From assembly GCA_944320255.1 (NCBI GenBank), contig CALUGU010000015.1:1-37800 (forward strand): 37,800 nt of DNA. The letters are read 5' to 3'. Below, piece by piece: positions 7,361-15,792 of this stretch. Source of the stretch: an uncultured Prevotella sp. (lineage in GTDB: Bacteria > Bacteroidota > Bacteroidia > Bacteroidales > Bacteroidaceae). The notes under the pieces were generated by a model. That model ran no database searches. It worked only from the letters and a program-made list of their open reading frames with translations, and was not told the origin of the DNA. How positions within the stretch are numbered: position 1 is the first letter of the stretch; each line of letters opens with the position of its first letter. The translations under genes were made by a program, and so were the position numbers.

Positions 7361-8224
7361 ATGAGACCAACTGCGATATTGCTGCTTCACTGTCCCGACA
7401 AGCGAGGGATAATAACGGAGATAACGAAATTCATAACGGACAACAATGGCAACATAGTATATCTCGACCAGTATGTAGACCGCCAGGACGGGATGTTCTT
7501 CATGAGGCTGGAGTGGGAGCTTGACGGTTTCGTAATACCGCGCGAGAAGCTGAAAGACTATTTCCAGACGCTTTACGCAGCGAGATACGACATGACGTTC
7601 AACCTTTACTTTAACGACGTGAAGCCGCGTATGGCGATATTCGTCAGCAAGATGAGCCATTGCCTTTACGACCTCTTGGCGCGCTACAACGCCGGGGAGT
7701 GGAATGTCGAGATACCTTGCATCGTTAGCAACCACGAAGATCTCCGCTATGTGGCGGAGCAGTTCGGCATACCTTACTACGTGTGGTCGATAAACAAGGA
7801 TCACTCCAACAAGGCCGAAGTGGAGCAGGCGGAGATGGAGCTGTTGAAGAAGGAACGGGTGACGTTCATCGTGCTCGCCCGCTATATGCAGATAATCAGC
7901 GAGGGGATGATAGCCGCCTACCCGCACCACATAATAAACATACACCACTCGTTCCTGCCGGCCTTCATCGGGGCGAGGCCGTACCACCAGGCATGGGAAC
8001 GCGGCGTGAAGATAGTGGGGGCCACGAGCCATTACGTTACCACGGAGCTTGACGCCGGCCCCATAATAGAGCAGGACGTAGTGAGAATATCTCACAAGGA
8101 TACGCCGGAAAGCCTCGTGCTGAAAGGCCGCGACTTGGAGAAAATCGTCTTGAGCCGCGCCGTGACGAAGCACATCGAGCGTAAGATATTGACATATAAC
8201 AATAAGACGATAATATTCAGTTAG
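7361..8224 (+). CDS. purU: Formyltetrahydrofolate deformylase
   Basis: The 287-residue enzyme would hydrolyse 10-formyl-tetrahydrofolate to formate and tetrahydrofolate in the cytoplasm, balancing the one-carbon pool and feeding formate to purine synthesis. An N-terminal ACT domain (about 1-80, beginning with LLHCPDKRGIITEI) precedes the formyltransferase fold. The catalytic triad of the family is intact: N193 and H195 in INIHHSFLPAF, and D231 in ELDAGPI. Length is normal for PurU. The start is the first ATG after a -7 box. The next gene is 245 bases downstream across a repeat tract, so purU is probably a single-gene unit even though the his genes follow on the same strand. Confidence 0.95.
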   Translation: MRPTAILLLHCPDKRGIITEITKFITDNNGNIVYLDQYVDRQDGMFFMRLEWELDGFVIPREKLKDYFQTLYAARYDMTFNLYFNDVKPRMAIFVSKMSHCLYDLLARYNAGEWNVEIPCIVSNHEDLRYVAEQFGIPYYVWSINKDHSNKAEVEQAEMELLKKERVTFIVLARYMQIISEGMIAAYPHHIINIHHSFLPAFIGARPYHQAWERGVKIVGATSHYVTTELDAGPIIEQDVVRISHKDTPESLVLKGRDLEKIVLSRAVTKHIERKILTYNNKTIIFS

Positions 8225-8227
8225 CTT

Positions 8228-8395
8228 GTCAGCAGACGAGCAGACAAGTGACGAGTAGACGAGCAGACAAGTGACGAGCAGACGAGTGACGAGCAGACAA
8301 GCAGACGAGTGACAAGCAGACGAGCAAACAAGTGACGAGCAAACGAGCGACGAGCAGACAAGTAGACGAGCGGTCAGCAGACAAGTGACAAGGCA
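8228..8395. repeat. Degenerate 8-base tandem repeat (GACRAGYR)
   Basis: Roughly twenty near-contiguous 8-base words of the form GACGAGCA, GACAAGTG or GACGAGTA fill the gap between purU and the hisH leader. The end of the tract (AGTGACAAG near 8384-8392) has its reverse complement CTTGTCACT just downstream at 8410-8418, so it can fold back on the leader. Translating the opposite strand gives a repetitive Leu/Val/Cys/Ser-rich run, not a protein. Confidence 0.85.
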
Positions 8396-8409
8396 AATGG
8401 GCTTGTCTG

Positions 8410-8469
8410 CTTGTCACTGTGAACTTGTCAACTAAAAGAACTGTGAACTTGTCAACTAAAATAAAATAT
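8410..8469 (+). promoter_or_regulatory. Repeated CTTGTCAACTAA leader in front of hisH
   Basis: The 60 bases before the hisH ATG contain CTTGTCACTGTGAA at 8410, then CTTGTCAACTAA at 8424-8435 and again at 8448-8459, spaced 24 bases apart. The same layout in the same orientation precedes the PD40 gene (minus strand, 35650-35718). No -7 box is seen here, so the his promoter may lie within or just before this leader. A regulatory role is inference. Confidence 0.5.
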
Positions 8470-9060
8470 ATGGATGTAGCTGTTATAAAATACAATGCCG
8501 GCAACGTGTACAGCGTTGTTAACGCCCTGCGGCGCCTCGGCGTAGAGCCTGTGGTGACGGATGACGCACGGCGGATAGCGTCGGCGGACAAGGTGGTGTT
8601 CCCCGGCCAGGGAGAGGCGGCGGGCGCAATGGCGTATCTGCGCGCCAAGGGCCTTGACGCTGTGATAAAGTCGCTGCGCCAACCCGTTTTGGGCATTTGC
8701 ATCGGACAGCAGCTGCTATGCCGCCATTCAGAGGAGGGCGACACGGATTGCCTTGGCGTGTTTGACGTTGACGTGATGAAATTCAGACCCCGACGCCATG
8801 AGGACAAGGTGCCGGCGATGGGTTGGAACTCGTTGTACGACATGGCGTCTCCGCTGTTCGCAGGAATGCAAGACGGCACGTATGCGTATTTTGTACACAG
8901 CTATTACGTGCCGGTTTGCAGCTTCACCGCAGCCAAGGCCGATTACATCCAGCCTTACAGCGCGGCGTTGTGCAAGGATAATTTCTACGCCACGCAGTTC
9001 CACCCAGAAAAGAGCGGCGACGCCGGGGCGGCGATGTTGAGGAATTTCATCGGGATGTGA
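8470..9060 (+). CDS. hisH: Imidazole glycerol phosphate synthase, glutamine amidotransferase subunit
   Basis: HisH makes ammonia from glutamine and passes it to HisF, with which it forms one enzyme in histidine synthesis. The frame is open further upstream, but the ATG at 8470 gives the family-typical start MDVAVIKYNAGN and 196 residues, close to normal. The class I amidotransferase triad is present: nucleophile C77 in GICIGQQLL, with H178 and E180 in FHPEKSG. PGQGE forms the early loop. It is the first gene of hisH-hisA-hisF-hisIE, each within about 70 bases of the next. The hisG, hisD, hisC and hisB genes are not in this window. Confidence 0.96.
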   Translation: MDVAVIKYNAGNVYSVVNALRRLGVEPVVTDDARRIASADKVVFPGQGEAAGAMAYLRAKGLDAVIKSLRQPVLGICIGQQLLCRHSEEGDTDCLGVFDVDVMKFRPRRHEDKVPAMGWNSLYDMASPLFAGMQDGTYAYFVHSYYVPVCSFTAAKADYIQPYSAALCKDNFYATQFHPEKSGDAGAAMLRNFIGM

Positions 9061-9082
9061 AACCATGTAACCGTAAAAGCAA

Positions 9083-9835
9083 ATGATAGAGCTGATACCT
9101 GCGATAGACGTGATAGACGGCAAATGCGTCCGTCTGGCCAAAGGCGATTATGCCTCGAAGACCGTTTACGGCGAATCGCCGGCTGACATGGCGGAGCTGT
9201 TCGAGGCTTCAGGGTTCAAGCGTCTGCACGTTGTAGACCTTGACGGGGCGAAGTCGAAGCACGTTGTGAACTTAGCCGTCCTTCAAGAGATAACGAGGCG
9301 CACCAGCCTGGTTGTGGATTTCGGTGGAGGCGTCAAGACGGATGATGACGTCCGCAAGGTTTTCGACGCAGGTGCGTCCATGGTTACGGTAGGCTCCGTG
9401 GCCGTTACGCACAGGGATGTTTTCGCCGGATGGCTTGAAGCCTTCGGTTCGGACAGGATAATCCTCGGCGCTGACGTGCGCGACGGTAAGATAAGCATAA
9501 ACGGCTGGCGCGACGACACGTCGGAAGATGTAATGGATTTCTTGGAATACTATGTAGGCATGGGCGTGAAGAATGTCCTTTGCACGGACATATCGAAAGA
9601 CGGTATGCTGCAAGGCCCGGCGTTCGGGCTTTACAGCAGGATAATGGAGCGTTTCCCGCAAGTTAACCTGATAGCGAGCGGCGGAGTTTCGGGCGTTGAA
9701 GACATCGTGCGCCTTGACAAGGAAGGCGTGCCCTCCGTGGTGTTCGGCAAGGCCGTTTACGAAGGACGGGTGGATGTGCGCACCTTAGTGGGCGACGTCC
9801 GCAAATATGCGCAGGCAAAGCCCATGCGGCAATGA
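9083..9835 (+). CDS. hisA: Phosphoribosylformimino-AICAR phosphate isomerase
   Basis: HisA opens the ribose ring of ProFAR by an Amadori rearrangement to give the substrate of HisF/HisH. The 250-residue product starts [18 protein letters not shown], the standard first strand of the barrel. The two catalytic aspartates expected for the family are D9 in PAID and D131 in GADVRDG. Phosphate-binding glycines are seen in DFGGGVKT and ASGGVSG. The gene begins 22 bases after hisH and its stop overlaps the hisF start by four bases (ATGA), so translation is coupled. Confidence 0.97.
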   Translation: MIELIPAIDVIDGKCVRLAKGDYASKTVYGESPADMAELFEASGFKRLHVVDLDGAKSKHVVNLAVLQEITRRTSLVVDFGGGVKTDDDVRKVFDAGASMVTVGSVAVTHRDVFAGWLEAFGSDRIILGADVRDGKISINGWRDDTSEDVMDFLEYYVGMGVKNVLCTDISKDGMLQGPAFGLYSRIMERFPQVNLIASGGVSGVEDIVRLDKEGVPSVVFGKAVYEGRVDVRTLVGDVRKYAQAKPMRQ

Positions 9836-10620
9836 CATTTAACAGCAAAGCGATGGCGAGAGGTTTGGCAAAGAGGATAATCCCCTGTCTCGACGTAAAA
9901 GACGGACAGACAGTGAAAGGTACGAATTTCGTTAACCTGCGCAGTGCGGGCGACCCCGTGGCGTTGGGCAAGGCCTATAGCGACGCGGGGGCTGACGAAC
10001 TGGTATATCTCGACATAACGGCGAGCAGCGAAGGGCGTAAGACCTTTACCGAGGTTGTCACCCGCGTGGCGAGGGAGATTAACATCCCGTTCACCGTCGG
10101 CGGCGGCGTGAACGACATCGCGGACGTGGAGCGTCTGCTCAACGCCGGCGCGGACAAGGTGAGCGTGAACAGCGCCGCCCTGCGCCGTCCAGGACTGATT
10201 GACGAGATTTCAACGAGATACGGCTCGCAAGTCTGCGTATGCGCCATCGACGCAAAATGTGAAGACGGGTCGTGGACATGCTATATGAATGGCGGGCGCG
10301 CCGCCACGGGCCGCGACTTGTTCGCCTGGGCTAAAGAGGCGGAGGAGCGTGGCGCCGGCGAGATATTGTTCACCAGCATGAACCATGACGGCGTTAAGTG
10401 CGGTTTCGCCAATGAAGCCCTGGCGCGGCTGTCAGACGAGTTAGGCATACCGGTCATCGCAAGTGGCGGTGCCGGCAAGATGGAACACTTCAGGGACGCT
10501 TTCACCAAAGGGAAGGCCGACGCCGCCCTGGCCGCCAGCGTTTTCCATTTCGGTGAGATAAGCATACCGGAGCTGAAGCGTTACCTGCATGGTGAAGGCG
10601 TAAACGTCAGGACGGTCTGA
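9832..10620 (+). CDS. hisF: Imidazole glycerol phosphate synthase, cyclase subunit
   Basis: HisF joins HisH-derived ammonia to PRFAR and cleaves it into imidazole glycerol phosphate and AICAR, which returns to purine synthesis. The barrel begins with [14 protein letters not shown]. The catalytic pair is D21 and D140, 119 residues apart as in the D11/D130 pair of the classic enzyme. The ATG at 9832 overlaps the hisA stop; a second ATG at 9853 would give [10 protein letters not shown], closer to the usual start and to the usual length of 250-257 residues. Either is possible. I keep 9832 because of the ATGA coupling. Confidence 0.96.
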   Translation: MTFNSKAMARGLAKRIIPCLDVKDGQTVKGTNFVNLRSAGDPVALGKAYSDAGADELVYLDITASSEGRKTFTEVVTRVAREINIPFTVGGGVNDIADVERLLNAGADKVSVNSAALRRPGLIDEISTRYGSQVCVCAIDAKCEDGSWTCYMNGGRAATGRDLFAWAKEAEERGAGEILFTSMNHDGVKCGFANEALARLSDELGIPVIASGGAGKMEHFRDAFTKGKADAALAASVFHFGEISIPELKRYLHGEGVNVRTV

Positions 10621-10690
10621 GCCAGGCTCTTGCCAAAGGACTTGCGGCGTGCGCGTTTTCAGTTTGTTTGTGTATTACAAAAGAATAAAG

Positions 10691-11305
10691 ATGGAAATAG
10701 ATTTTGGAAAGATGGACGGCCTCGTGCCGGTGGTGATCCAGGACAGCGAGACGATGAAAGTCTTGATGCTGGGTTTCATGGACGAGGACGCATACAATAA
10801 AACCGTTGAGACCGGGAAAGTGACCTTTTACAGCAGGAGCCGGAAGTGCCTTTGGACTAAAGGCGAGACTTCGGGCAACTTCCTGAACGTAGTCAGCATA
10901 ATGAACGACTGCGACAATGACACATTGTTGATAAAGGTAGTGCCGGAAGGCCCTGTGTGCCATACCGGTGCCGACACCTGTTGGGGCGAGGAGAACAAGG
11001 CCAACCCGCTGGCGTTTCTCTCCACGCTTCAGGACTTCATTGAAAAGCGCCGTGAGGAGATGCCCGAAGGCTCATACACGACAAGCCTTTTCAAGGACGG
11101 CATAAACAGGATAGCCCAGAAAGTGGGTGAGGAGGCTCTCGAAACGGTGATTGAAGCCGTGAACGGCCAAGACGACAGGCTTGTTTATGAGGCGTCGGAC
11201 ATGTTTTACCATTTGATAGTGCTGCTTACGGAGAAGGGCTTGCGCATCGAGCGTGTGGCCGAGGAACTTCGTGACAGGCACCAGCCGGGTTGGCATAAGC
11301 ATTGA
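10691..11305 (+). CDS. hisIE: Bifunctional phosphoribosyl-AMP cyclohydrolase / phosphoribosyl-ATP pyrophosphatase
   Basis: This fused enzyme carries out the second and third steps of histidine synthesis. The HisI half comes first, with the metal-binding elements SRSRKCLWTKGETSGN, DCDNDTLL and CHTGADTCW. The HisE half follows, with QKVGEEALETVIEA and YEASDMFYHLIVLL, the helical MazG-like pyrophosphatase core. The frame is open from 10649, but the ATG at 10691 (MEIDFGKMDGLVP) gives 204 residues and removes an unlikely tail, so I prefer it. It lies 70 bases after hisF and is the last his gene of the unit. Confidence 0.95.
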   Translation: MEIDFGKMDGLVPVVIQDSETMKVLMLGFMDEDAYNKTVETGKVTFYSRSRKCLWTKGETSGNFLNVVSIMNDCDNDTLLIKVVPEGPVCHTGADTCWGEENKANPLAFLSTLQDFIEKRREEMPEGSYTTSLFKDGINRIAQKVGEEALETVIEAVNGQDDRLVYEASDMFYHLIVLLTEKGLRIERVAEELRDRHQPGWHKH

Positions 11306-11327
11306 ACATAATGAAATATAAAGATAT

Positions 11328-12029
11328 ATGTTTGTAGAATATAAGAATGTCAATATTTACCAAGACGACGTTTGCGTCCTCTCAAATGTTGACTTCCATG
11401 TGGACGAAGGCGAGTTCATCTACATAATAGGCCACGTAGGGTCGGGTAAGAGCAGCCTGCTCAAGACGCTTTATTGTGAACTTGACATACCTGAAGGCGA
11501 AGAAGCCGTTGTGCTGGAACGCAACCTGTTGCGCATGAAGCGCAAGGAAGTGCCGGCGTTGCGCAAGGAACTTGGGATTATATTCCAGGATTTCCAGTTG
11601 TTGCACGACCGCAGTGTGTACAAGAATTTGCAATTCGTGTTGAAATCGACGGGCTGGAAGAACAAGAAAGACATTAACGAACGTATTGACGAAGTGCTTG
11701 AGGCTGTAGGCATGGCCGACAAGAAGCTGAAAATGCCATACGAGCTTTCCGGCGGCGAACAGCAACGAATAGCAATAGCCCGTGCGATACTCAACAAGCC
11801 AAAGATGATTATAGCGGACGAGCCTACGGGAAATCTCGACCCTGAAACGGCCGACAATATCGTCAGCCTGCTCAAGCAAGTCAGCCTTACGGGGGCGGCC
11901 GTGGTGATGTCTACCCACAACCTGCCGATGCTTGACAAGTATCCGGGCATTGTGTATCAATGCAAGGATGGGAAACTCAGCGACGTGACGGCTGAATATA
12001 ATAAGATGAGCATCGTTGGCGAAGAATGA
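11328..12029 (+). CDS. ftsE: Cell-division ABC-type ATPase FtsE
   Basis: The 233-residue ATPase has Walker A GHVGSGKS (residues 35-42, K41), the signature [14 protein letters not shown], Walker [13 protein letters not shown] and the switch histidine in STHNL. The start, with MFVEYKNV, and the overall length match FtsE of the MacB/LolD group. FtsE pairs with the membrane protein FtsX to control septal peptidoglycan hydrolases. FtsX is not adjacent here, which is common in Bacteroidetes, so LolD-like or other FtsE-group roles cannot be fully excluded. It begins 22 bases after hisIE and may share its transcript. Confidence 0.85.
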   Translation: MFVEYKNVNIYQDDVCVLSNVDFHVDEGEFIYIIGHVGSGKSSLLKTLYCELDIPEGEEAVVLERNLLRMKRKEVPALRKELGIIFQDFQLLHDRSVYKNLQFVLKSTGWKNKKDINERIDEVLEAVGMADKKLKMPYELSGGEQQRIAIARAILNKPKMIIADEPTGNLDPETADNIVSLLKQVSLTGAAVVMSTHNLPMLDKYPGIVYQCKDGKLSDVTAEYNKMSIVGEE

Positions 12030-12065
12030 CGCCGCTGGTGCGTGCGGCGTCGCGCCGTTTTTTTT
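12028..12065 (+). terminator. Terminator after ftsE
   Basis: GACGCCGC (12028-12035) pairs with GCGGCGTC (12044-12051). An alternative shorter stem, CGGCG/CGCCG, lies directly before eight T residues at 12058-12065. Either form would stop transcription between ftsE and lysC. Confidence 0.75.
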
Positions 12066-12111
12066 GACAGAGTATTATTTTGAAAAGACATAAAATTAAA
12101 AGCATAGTTGT

Positions 12112-13434
12112 ATGATAGTAATGAAATTTGGAGGAACGTCAGTCGGCACTCCGGAGCGTATGAAGCACGTATCCTCGTTAGTGACAAACAGTGGCGAACC
12201 TGTGTTGGTTGTGCTTTCGGCGATGTCCGGCACGACTAATTCATTGATTGAAATATCAGATTATCTCTATAAGAAAAACCCGGAAGGCGCAAACGACGTA
12301 ATCAACAGGTTGGAGAAGACGTATATGCGCCATGTTGAAGAGTTGTACTCGACAGACGAATGGAAGACCGAGACCCGTAATTTCCTGCGTGGCGAGTTTG
12401 ATTATCTGCGTTCGTTCACGAAAGACATTTTCACAAGTTTCGAGGAAAAGAGCATCGTTGCCCAAGGCGAGATAATGAGCACGAACATGGTGAACAACTA
12501 TTTGAAAGAATGCGGCGTTAAAACCGCCTTGCTTTCAGCCATCGACTTTATGCGCACTGATAAGAACGCCGAGCCTGACGCCCCTTACATAAAAGACAAG
12601 TTGACGAAGTTGCTTCAGCAGACGCCTGGGCAGCAGGTCTACATCACACAGGGGTTCATCTGCCGTAACGCCTACGGCGAGATAGACAATTTGCAGCGTG
12701 GCGGCAGCGATTATACGGCGTCGCTTGTCGGTGCGGCCATAAACGCCGAGGAAATACAGATATGGACCGACATCGACGGCATGCACAACAATGACCCGCG
12801 CATCGTTGACAAGACCGAGGCCGTGCGGCAGTTGCATTTTGAAGAAGCAGCGGAGTTGGCTTATTTTGGAGCAAAGATATTGCACCCCACGTGTGTGCAA
12901 CCCGCCAAGTTTGCCGGCATCCCTGTGCGTTTGCTTAATACGATGGATCCTACGGCGCCGGGCACGATAATAAACAATGAGACCTTAGCCGGAAAGATAA
13001 AGGCCGTGGCGGCGAAAGACAATATTACGGCGATAAAGATAAAGAGCAGCCGTATGCTGTTGGCGACAGGTTTCCTGCGCAAGGTCTTTGAGATATTCGA
13101 GAGTTTCCAGACGCCGATTGACATGATAGCCACGAGTGAGGTTGGCGTGTCGATGAGCATAGACAACGACGCCCACCTTAACGACATTGTTGCGGAGCTC
13201 AAGAAGTATGGCACTGTGACGGTAGACCGAGATATGTGCATAATCTGTGTTGTCGGTGACTTGGATTGGAGCAATGTCGGCTTCGAGACTTTGGCCGCCG
13301 ACGCGATGAAGAACATTCCTGTGAGGATGATTTCATACGGTGGCAGCAATTACAACATCTCGTTCCTTGTCCGTGAGTCGGACAAGAAGCGTGCGTTGCA
13401 AAGCCTTAGTGAAACATTGTTCAACGGTAAGTAA
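12112..13434 (+). CDS. lysC: Aspartate kinase, monofunctional
   Basis: The 440-residue enzyme phosphorylates aspartate, opening the route to lysine, threonine, methionine and diaminopimelate. It starts MIVMKFGGTSVG, with the phosphate-binding KFGGTS motif. GGSDYTASLVGAA and IWTDIDGMHNNDPR mark the kinase domain. The C-terminal third (from about residue 300) forms two ACT domains, including FEIFESFQTPIDMIATSEVGVS, which usually bind the feedback inhibitor. The neighbour lysA, 15 bases downstream, suggests a lysine- and peptidoglycan-directed isozyme, though the effector cannot be read from sequence. No homoserine dehydrogenase domain is fused. Confidence 0.95.
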   Translation: MIVMKFGGTSVGTPERMKHVSSLVTNSGEPVLVVLSAMSGTTNSLIEISDYLYKKNPEGANDVINRLEKTYMRHVEELYSTDEWKTETRNFLRGEFDYLRSFTKDIFTSFEEKSIVAQGEIMSTNMVNNYLKECGVKTALLSAIDFMRTDKNAEPDAPYIKDKLTKLLQQTPGQQVYITQGFICRNAYGEIDNLQRGGSDYTASLVGAAINAEEIQIWTDIDGMHNNDPRIVDKTEAVRQLHFEEAAELAYFGAKILHPTCVQPAKFAGIPVRLLNTMDPTAPGTIINNETLAGKIKAVAAKDNITAIKIKSSRMLLATGFLRKVFEIFESFQTPIDMIATSEVGVSMSIDNDAHLNDIVAELKKYGTVTVDRDMCIICVVGDLDWSNVGFETLAADAMKNIPVRMISYGGSNYNISFLVRESDKKRALQSLSETLFNGK

Positions 13435-13449
13435 TTATAGTTTTAGTAT

Positions 13450-14610
13450 ATGAAAGGTGTATTCCCTTTGGATAAGTTCAAGGGTATTGAGACTCCGTTT
13501 TATTATTATGACACAGAGTTGTTGCGTGACACTCTGCGTGCTATAAACACCGAGGCCGGCAAGTATGAGGGTTTCTGTGTGCATTACGCAGTCAAGGCTA
13601 ACGCCAATCCGAAGCTCCTGAATGTGATTTGCCAGGCAGGGCTTGGTGCCGACTGTGTGAGCGGCGGGGAAATACGTGCGGCTGTAAACGCCGGTTTCCC
13701 TTCAAGCAAGATTGTTTTCGCCGGTGTAGGGAAAACGGATAAGGAAATTGAACTCGGCTTGGACAAGAACATTTTTTGTTTTAACGTGGAAAGCGTGCCT
13801 GAGCTTGAAGTCATCAACTCTTTGGCCGCCGGCAAGGGAAAGGTTGCCAACGTGGCGTTCCGCATAAATCCCGACGTGGGGGCGCATACCCATGCCAACA
13901 TAACGACGGGGCTTGCCGAGAATAAGTTTGGCATCGCAATGGACGATATGGAAGATGTCATACGCCGTGCGTTGGCAATGTCGAACGTCAAGTTTGTTGG
14001 CCTGCATTTCCACATAGGTTCACAAATCCTCGACATGGGCGATTTCGTTGCTTTGTGCAACCGCGTTAATGATTTGCAGAATATGCTTGAGGCTCGTAAA
14101 GTCGTTGTTGAAAACATAAACGTAGGAGGCGGGCTTGGCATCGATTACACCCATCCCAACAGGGTTCCGGTGCCGGATTTCAAGTCTTATTTCAGCACTT
14201 ACGCACGCCATCTGAAGTTGCGCAAGGGGCAGAAGCTGCATTTTGAGCTTGGCCGCTCTGTCGTAGGTCAATGCGGTTCGTTGATAACCCGTGTGCTTTA
14301 TGTCAAGCAGGGCACAGTCAAGCAGTTCGCCATCGTCGATGCGGGGATGACCGACCTGATACGCCCGGCCCTTTACCAGGCTTACCATAAGATAGAGAAC
14401 ATCTCTTGTGACGCTTCGCCCAAGACTTACGATGTCGTAGGTCCGATATGTGAGTCGAGCGACGTGTTCGCCAAGGCTGTTGACATAGACGAATGCCACC
14501 GTGGCGATTTGCTTGCCATAAGGTCTGCCGGTGCCTACGGTGAGATTATGGCTTCGCAATACAACTGCCGCCCCTTGCCAAAAGGGTATATTGCGGAGGA
14601 ACTGCAATGA
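13450..14610 (+). CDS. lysA: Diaminopimelate decarboxylase
   Basis: The 386-residue PLP enzyme decarboxylates meso-diaminopimelate to lysine, the last step of the pathway. The PLP lysine is K49 in HYAVKANANP. The phosphate-binding stretch NVGGGLGI and the substrate-site motif GPICESSDVF with C334 are present. This is a fold III decarboxylase of slightly short but normal length. It follows lysC by 15 bases, forming a first-and-last-step pair. Confidence 0.95.
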   Translation: MKGVFPLDKFKGIETPFYYYDTELLRDTLRAINTEAGKYEGFCVHYAVKANANPKLLNVICQAGLGADCVSGGEIRAAVNAGFPSSKIVFAGVGKTDKEIELGLDKNIFCFNVESVPELEVINSLAAGKGKVANVAFRINPDVGAHTHANITTGLAENKFGIAMDDMEDVIRRALAMSNVKFVGLHFHIGSQILDMGDFVALCNRVNDLQNMLEARKVVVENINVGGGLGIDYTHPNRVPVPDFKSYFSTYARHLKLRKGQKLHFELGRSVVGQCGSLITRVLYVKQGTVKQFAIVDAGMTDLIRPALYQAYHKIENISCDASPKTYDVVGPICESSDVFAKAVDIDECHRGDLLAIRSAGAYGEIMASQYNCRPLPKGYIAEELQ

Positions 14611-14633
14611 TAACTTTTGAAAGACAAGTTTAA

Positions 14634-15785
14634 ATGCTTTTAGACAATATTGCTGTTTTTGTTTGCGTGCTGTTGCTGCTGCTTGCCGTCTGGTCTTTAT
14701 TGTCAGACACTTTTTTGGCGAAAGTGGATGTCGCAGATGGAGACGGTGTTCCTGGCGAGTCCGCAGGTTCGGTGTCTTCAGTGTCTGTCGTTGTCGTGTC
14801 GGATAATAACGCAAGCGAACTGGCCGCCAACCTGCCTGTGTATTTGTCACAAGATTATCCGGCAGGATACGAAGTGATAGTTGTTGTTGACAGGGATGAA
14901 GACGGCACAGGCGACGTGTTGAAAACTTTTGCCGGCAATCCGCTGCTTTACACGACGTTCGTGCCGGATTCGTCGCGATATATGAGCAGGAGGAAACTTG
15001 CAGTGACGCTGGGAGTGAAAGCCGCAAAAAACGAATGGATATTGCTTGCCGACGCAGCGGCACGCCCCGCGTCGCCGAAATGGATAGCCAGGATGGCGGC
15101 ATCTTGCCGTGACGGTGTAGACATGGTGATGGGATACAGCTGTTTTGCCGACGAGACATGCGATTTCAAAAAGCTCTACCGTTTCCACCGTGCGTATTCG
15201 CTTTTGCATGAGGCACAGTCAGGACGGGCTTACGGCCTTGTGGGCTGCAACCTTATGTTCAGGAAAAGCATGTTTATGGCCGGAAACGGTTTCCTTGGCA
15301 ATCTCAAGTATCTCCGCGGAGAGTATGAGTTCATGGTGAATAAGTACTCCGACGGTGGCAACGTGGCCGTTGAGGCAAGCCGTGATAGTTACATTGTTGA
15401 AAATGCTCCGTCTCCCAAGAAATGGCATGACATGAATGTCTTTCACGTTGAGACGCGGCGGCATTTAGACGGGGGCTTCAGGCATGGCGCGGCGTTCGTT
15501 TCAGACATGCTTTCGCTGTATGTCTGCTTGTTGGCGTCGGTTGCCGCAACGGTATGGGCGGCGTTGGTTTCACGTTGGCTCATATTGCCGTTGGCCGTAT
15601 TGGCCTTGGTCGTGCCGGTGCTCTCAAGGACGCTTAAAGCCAAGCGTGCCATGAGGGATTTTGGCTTGCACATCCCGTTGTGGAAGGTCGTGCCCATTGA
15701 GATGGGCATCGCATGGCATAATCTAAGATATGTGTTTTTGCATAAGTTTTCAGACAAGCACGACTTTATAAGTCATAAATCATGA
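14634..15785 (+). CDS. Membrane glycosyltransferase, GT2 family, with altered DxD
   Basis: The 383-residue protein has an N-terminal membrane segment (about residues 5-24) and a GT-A fold with VSVVVVSDNNA and YEVIVVVDRDEDGT. Two membrane helices follow near 288-312 and 315-331. The overall plan is that of membrane-bound GT2 enzymes that extend envelope or exopolysaccharide sugars. The place where GT2 enzymes normally read DADC.P here reads D140-A-A-A-R-P, so the second Asp of the metal-binding DxD is missing. RGEYEF stands where the ED base motif is expected. Activity is therefore uncertain. It lies 23 bases after lysA and 7 before the next glycosyltransferase gene. Sugar and acceptor are unknown. 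Confidence 0.75.
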   Translation: MLLDNIAVFVCVLLLLLAVWSLLSDTFLAKVDVADGDGVPGESAGSVSSVSVVVVSDNNASELAANLPVYLSQDYPAGYEVIVVVDRDEDGTGDVLKTFAGNPLLYTTFVPDSSRYMSRRKLAVTLGVKAAKNEWILLADAAARPASPKWIARMAASCRDGVDMVMGYSCFADETCDFKKLYRFHRAYSLLHEAQSGRAYGLVGCNLMFRKSMFMAGNGFLGNLKYLRGEYEFMVNKYSDGGNVAVEASRDSYIVENAPSPKKWHDMNVFHVETRRHLDGGFRHGAAFVSDMLSLYVCLLASVAATVWAALVSRWLILPLAVLALVVPVLSRTLKAKRAMRDFGLHIPLWKVVPIEMGIAWHNLRYVFLHKFSDKHDFISHKS

Positions 15786-15792
15786 CAGGGCG

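Noticed and set aside
7358-8173. 271-codon reading frame opposite purU
   Set aside because: It lies entirely within purU on the other strand and reads as His/Tyr/Val-rich shadow sequence.
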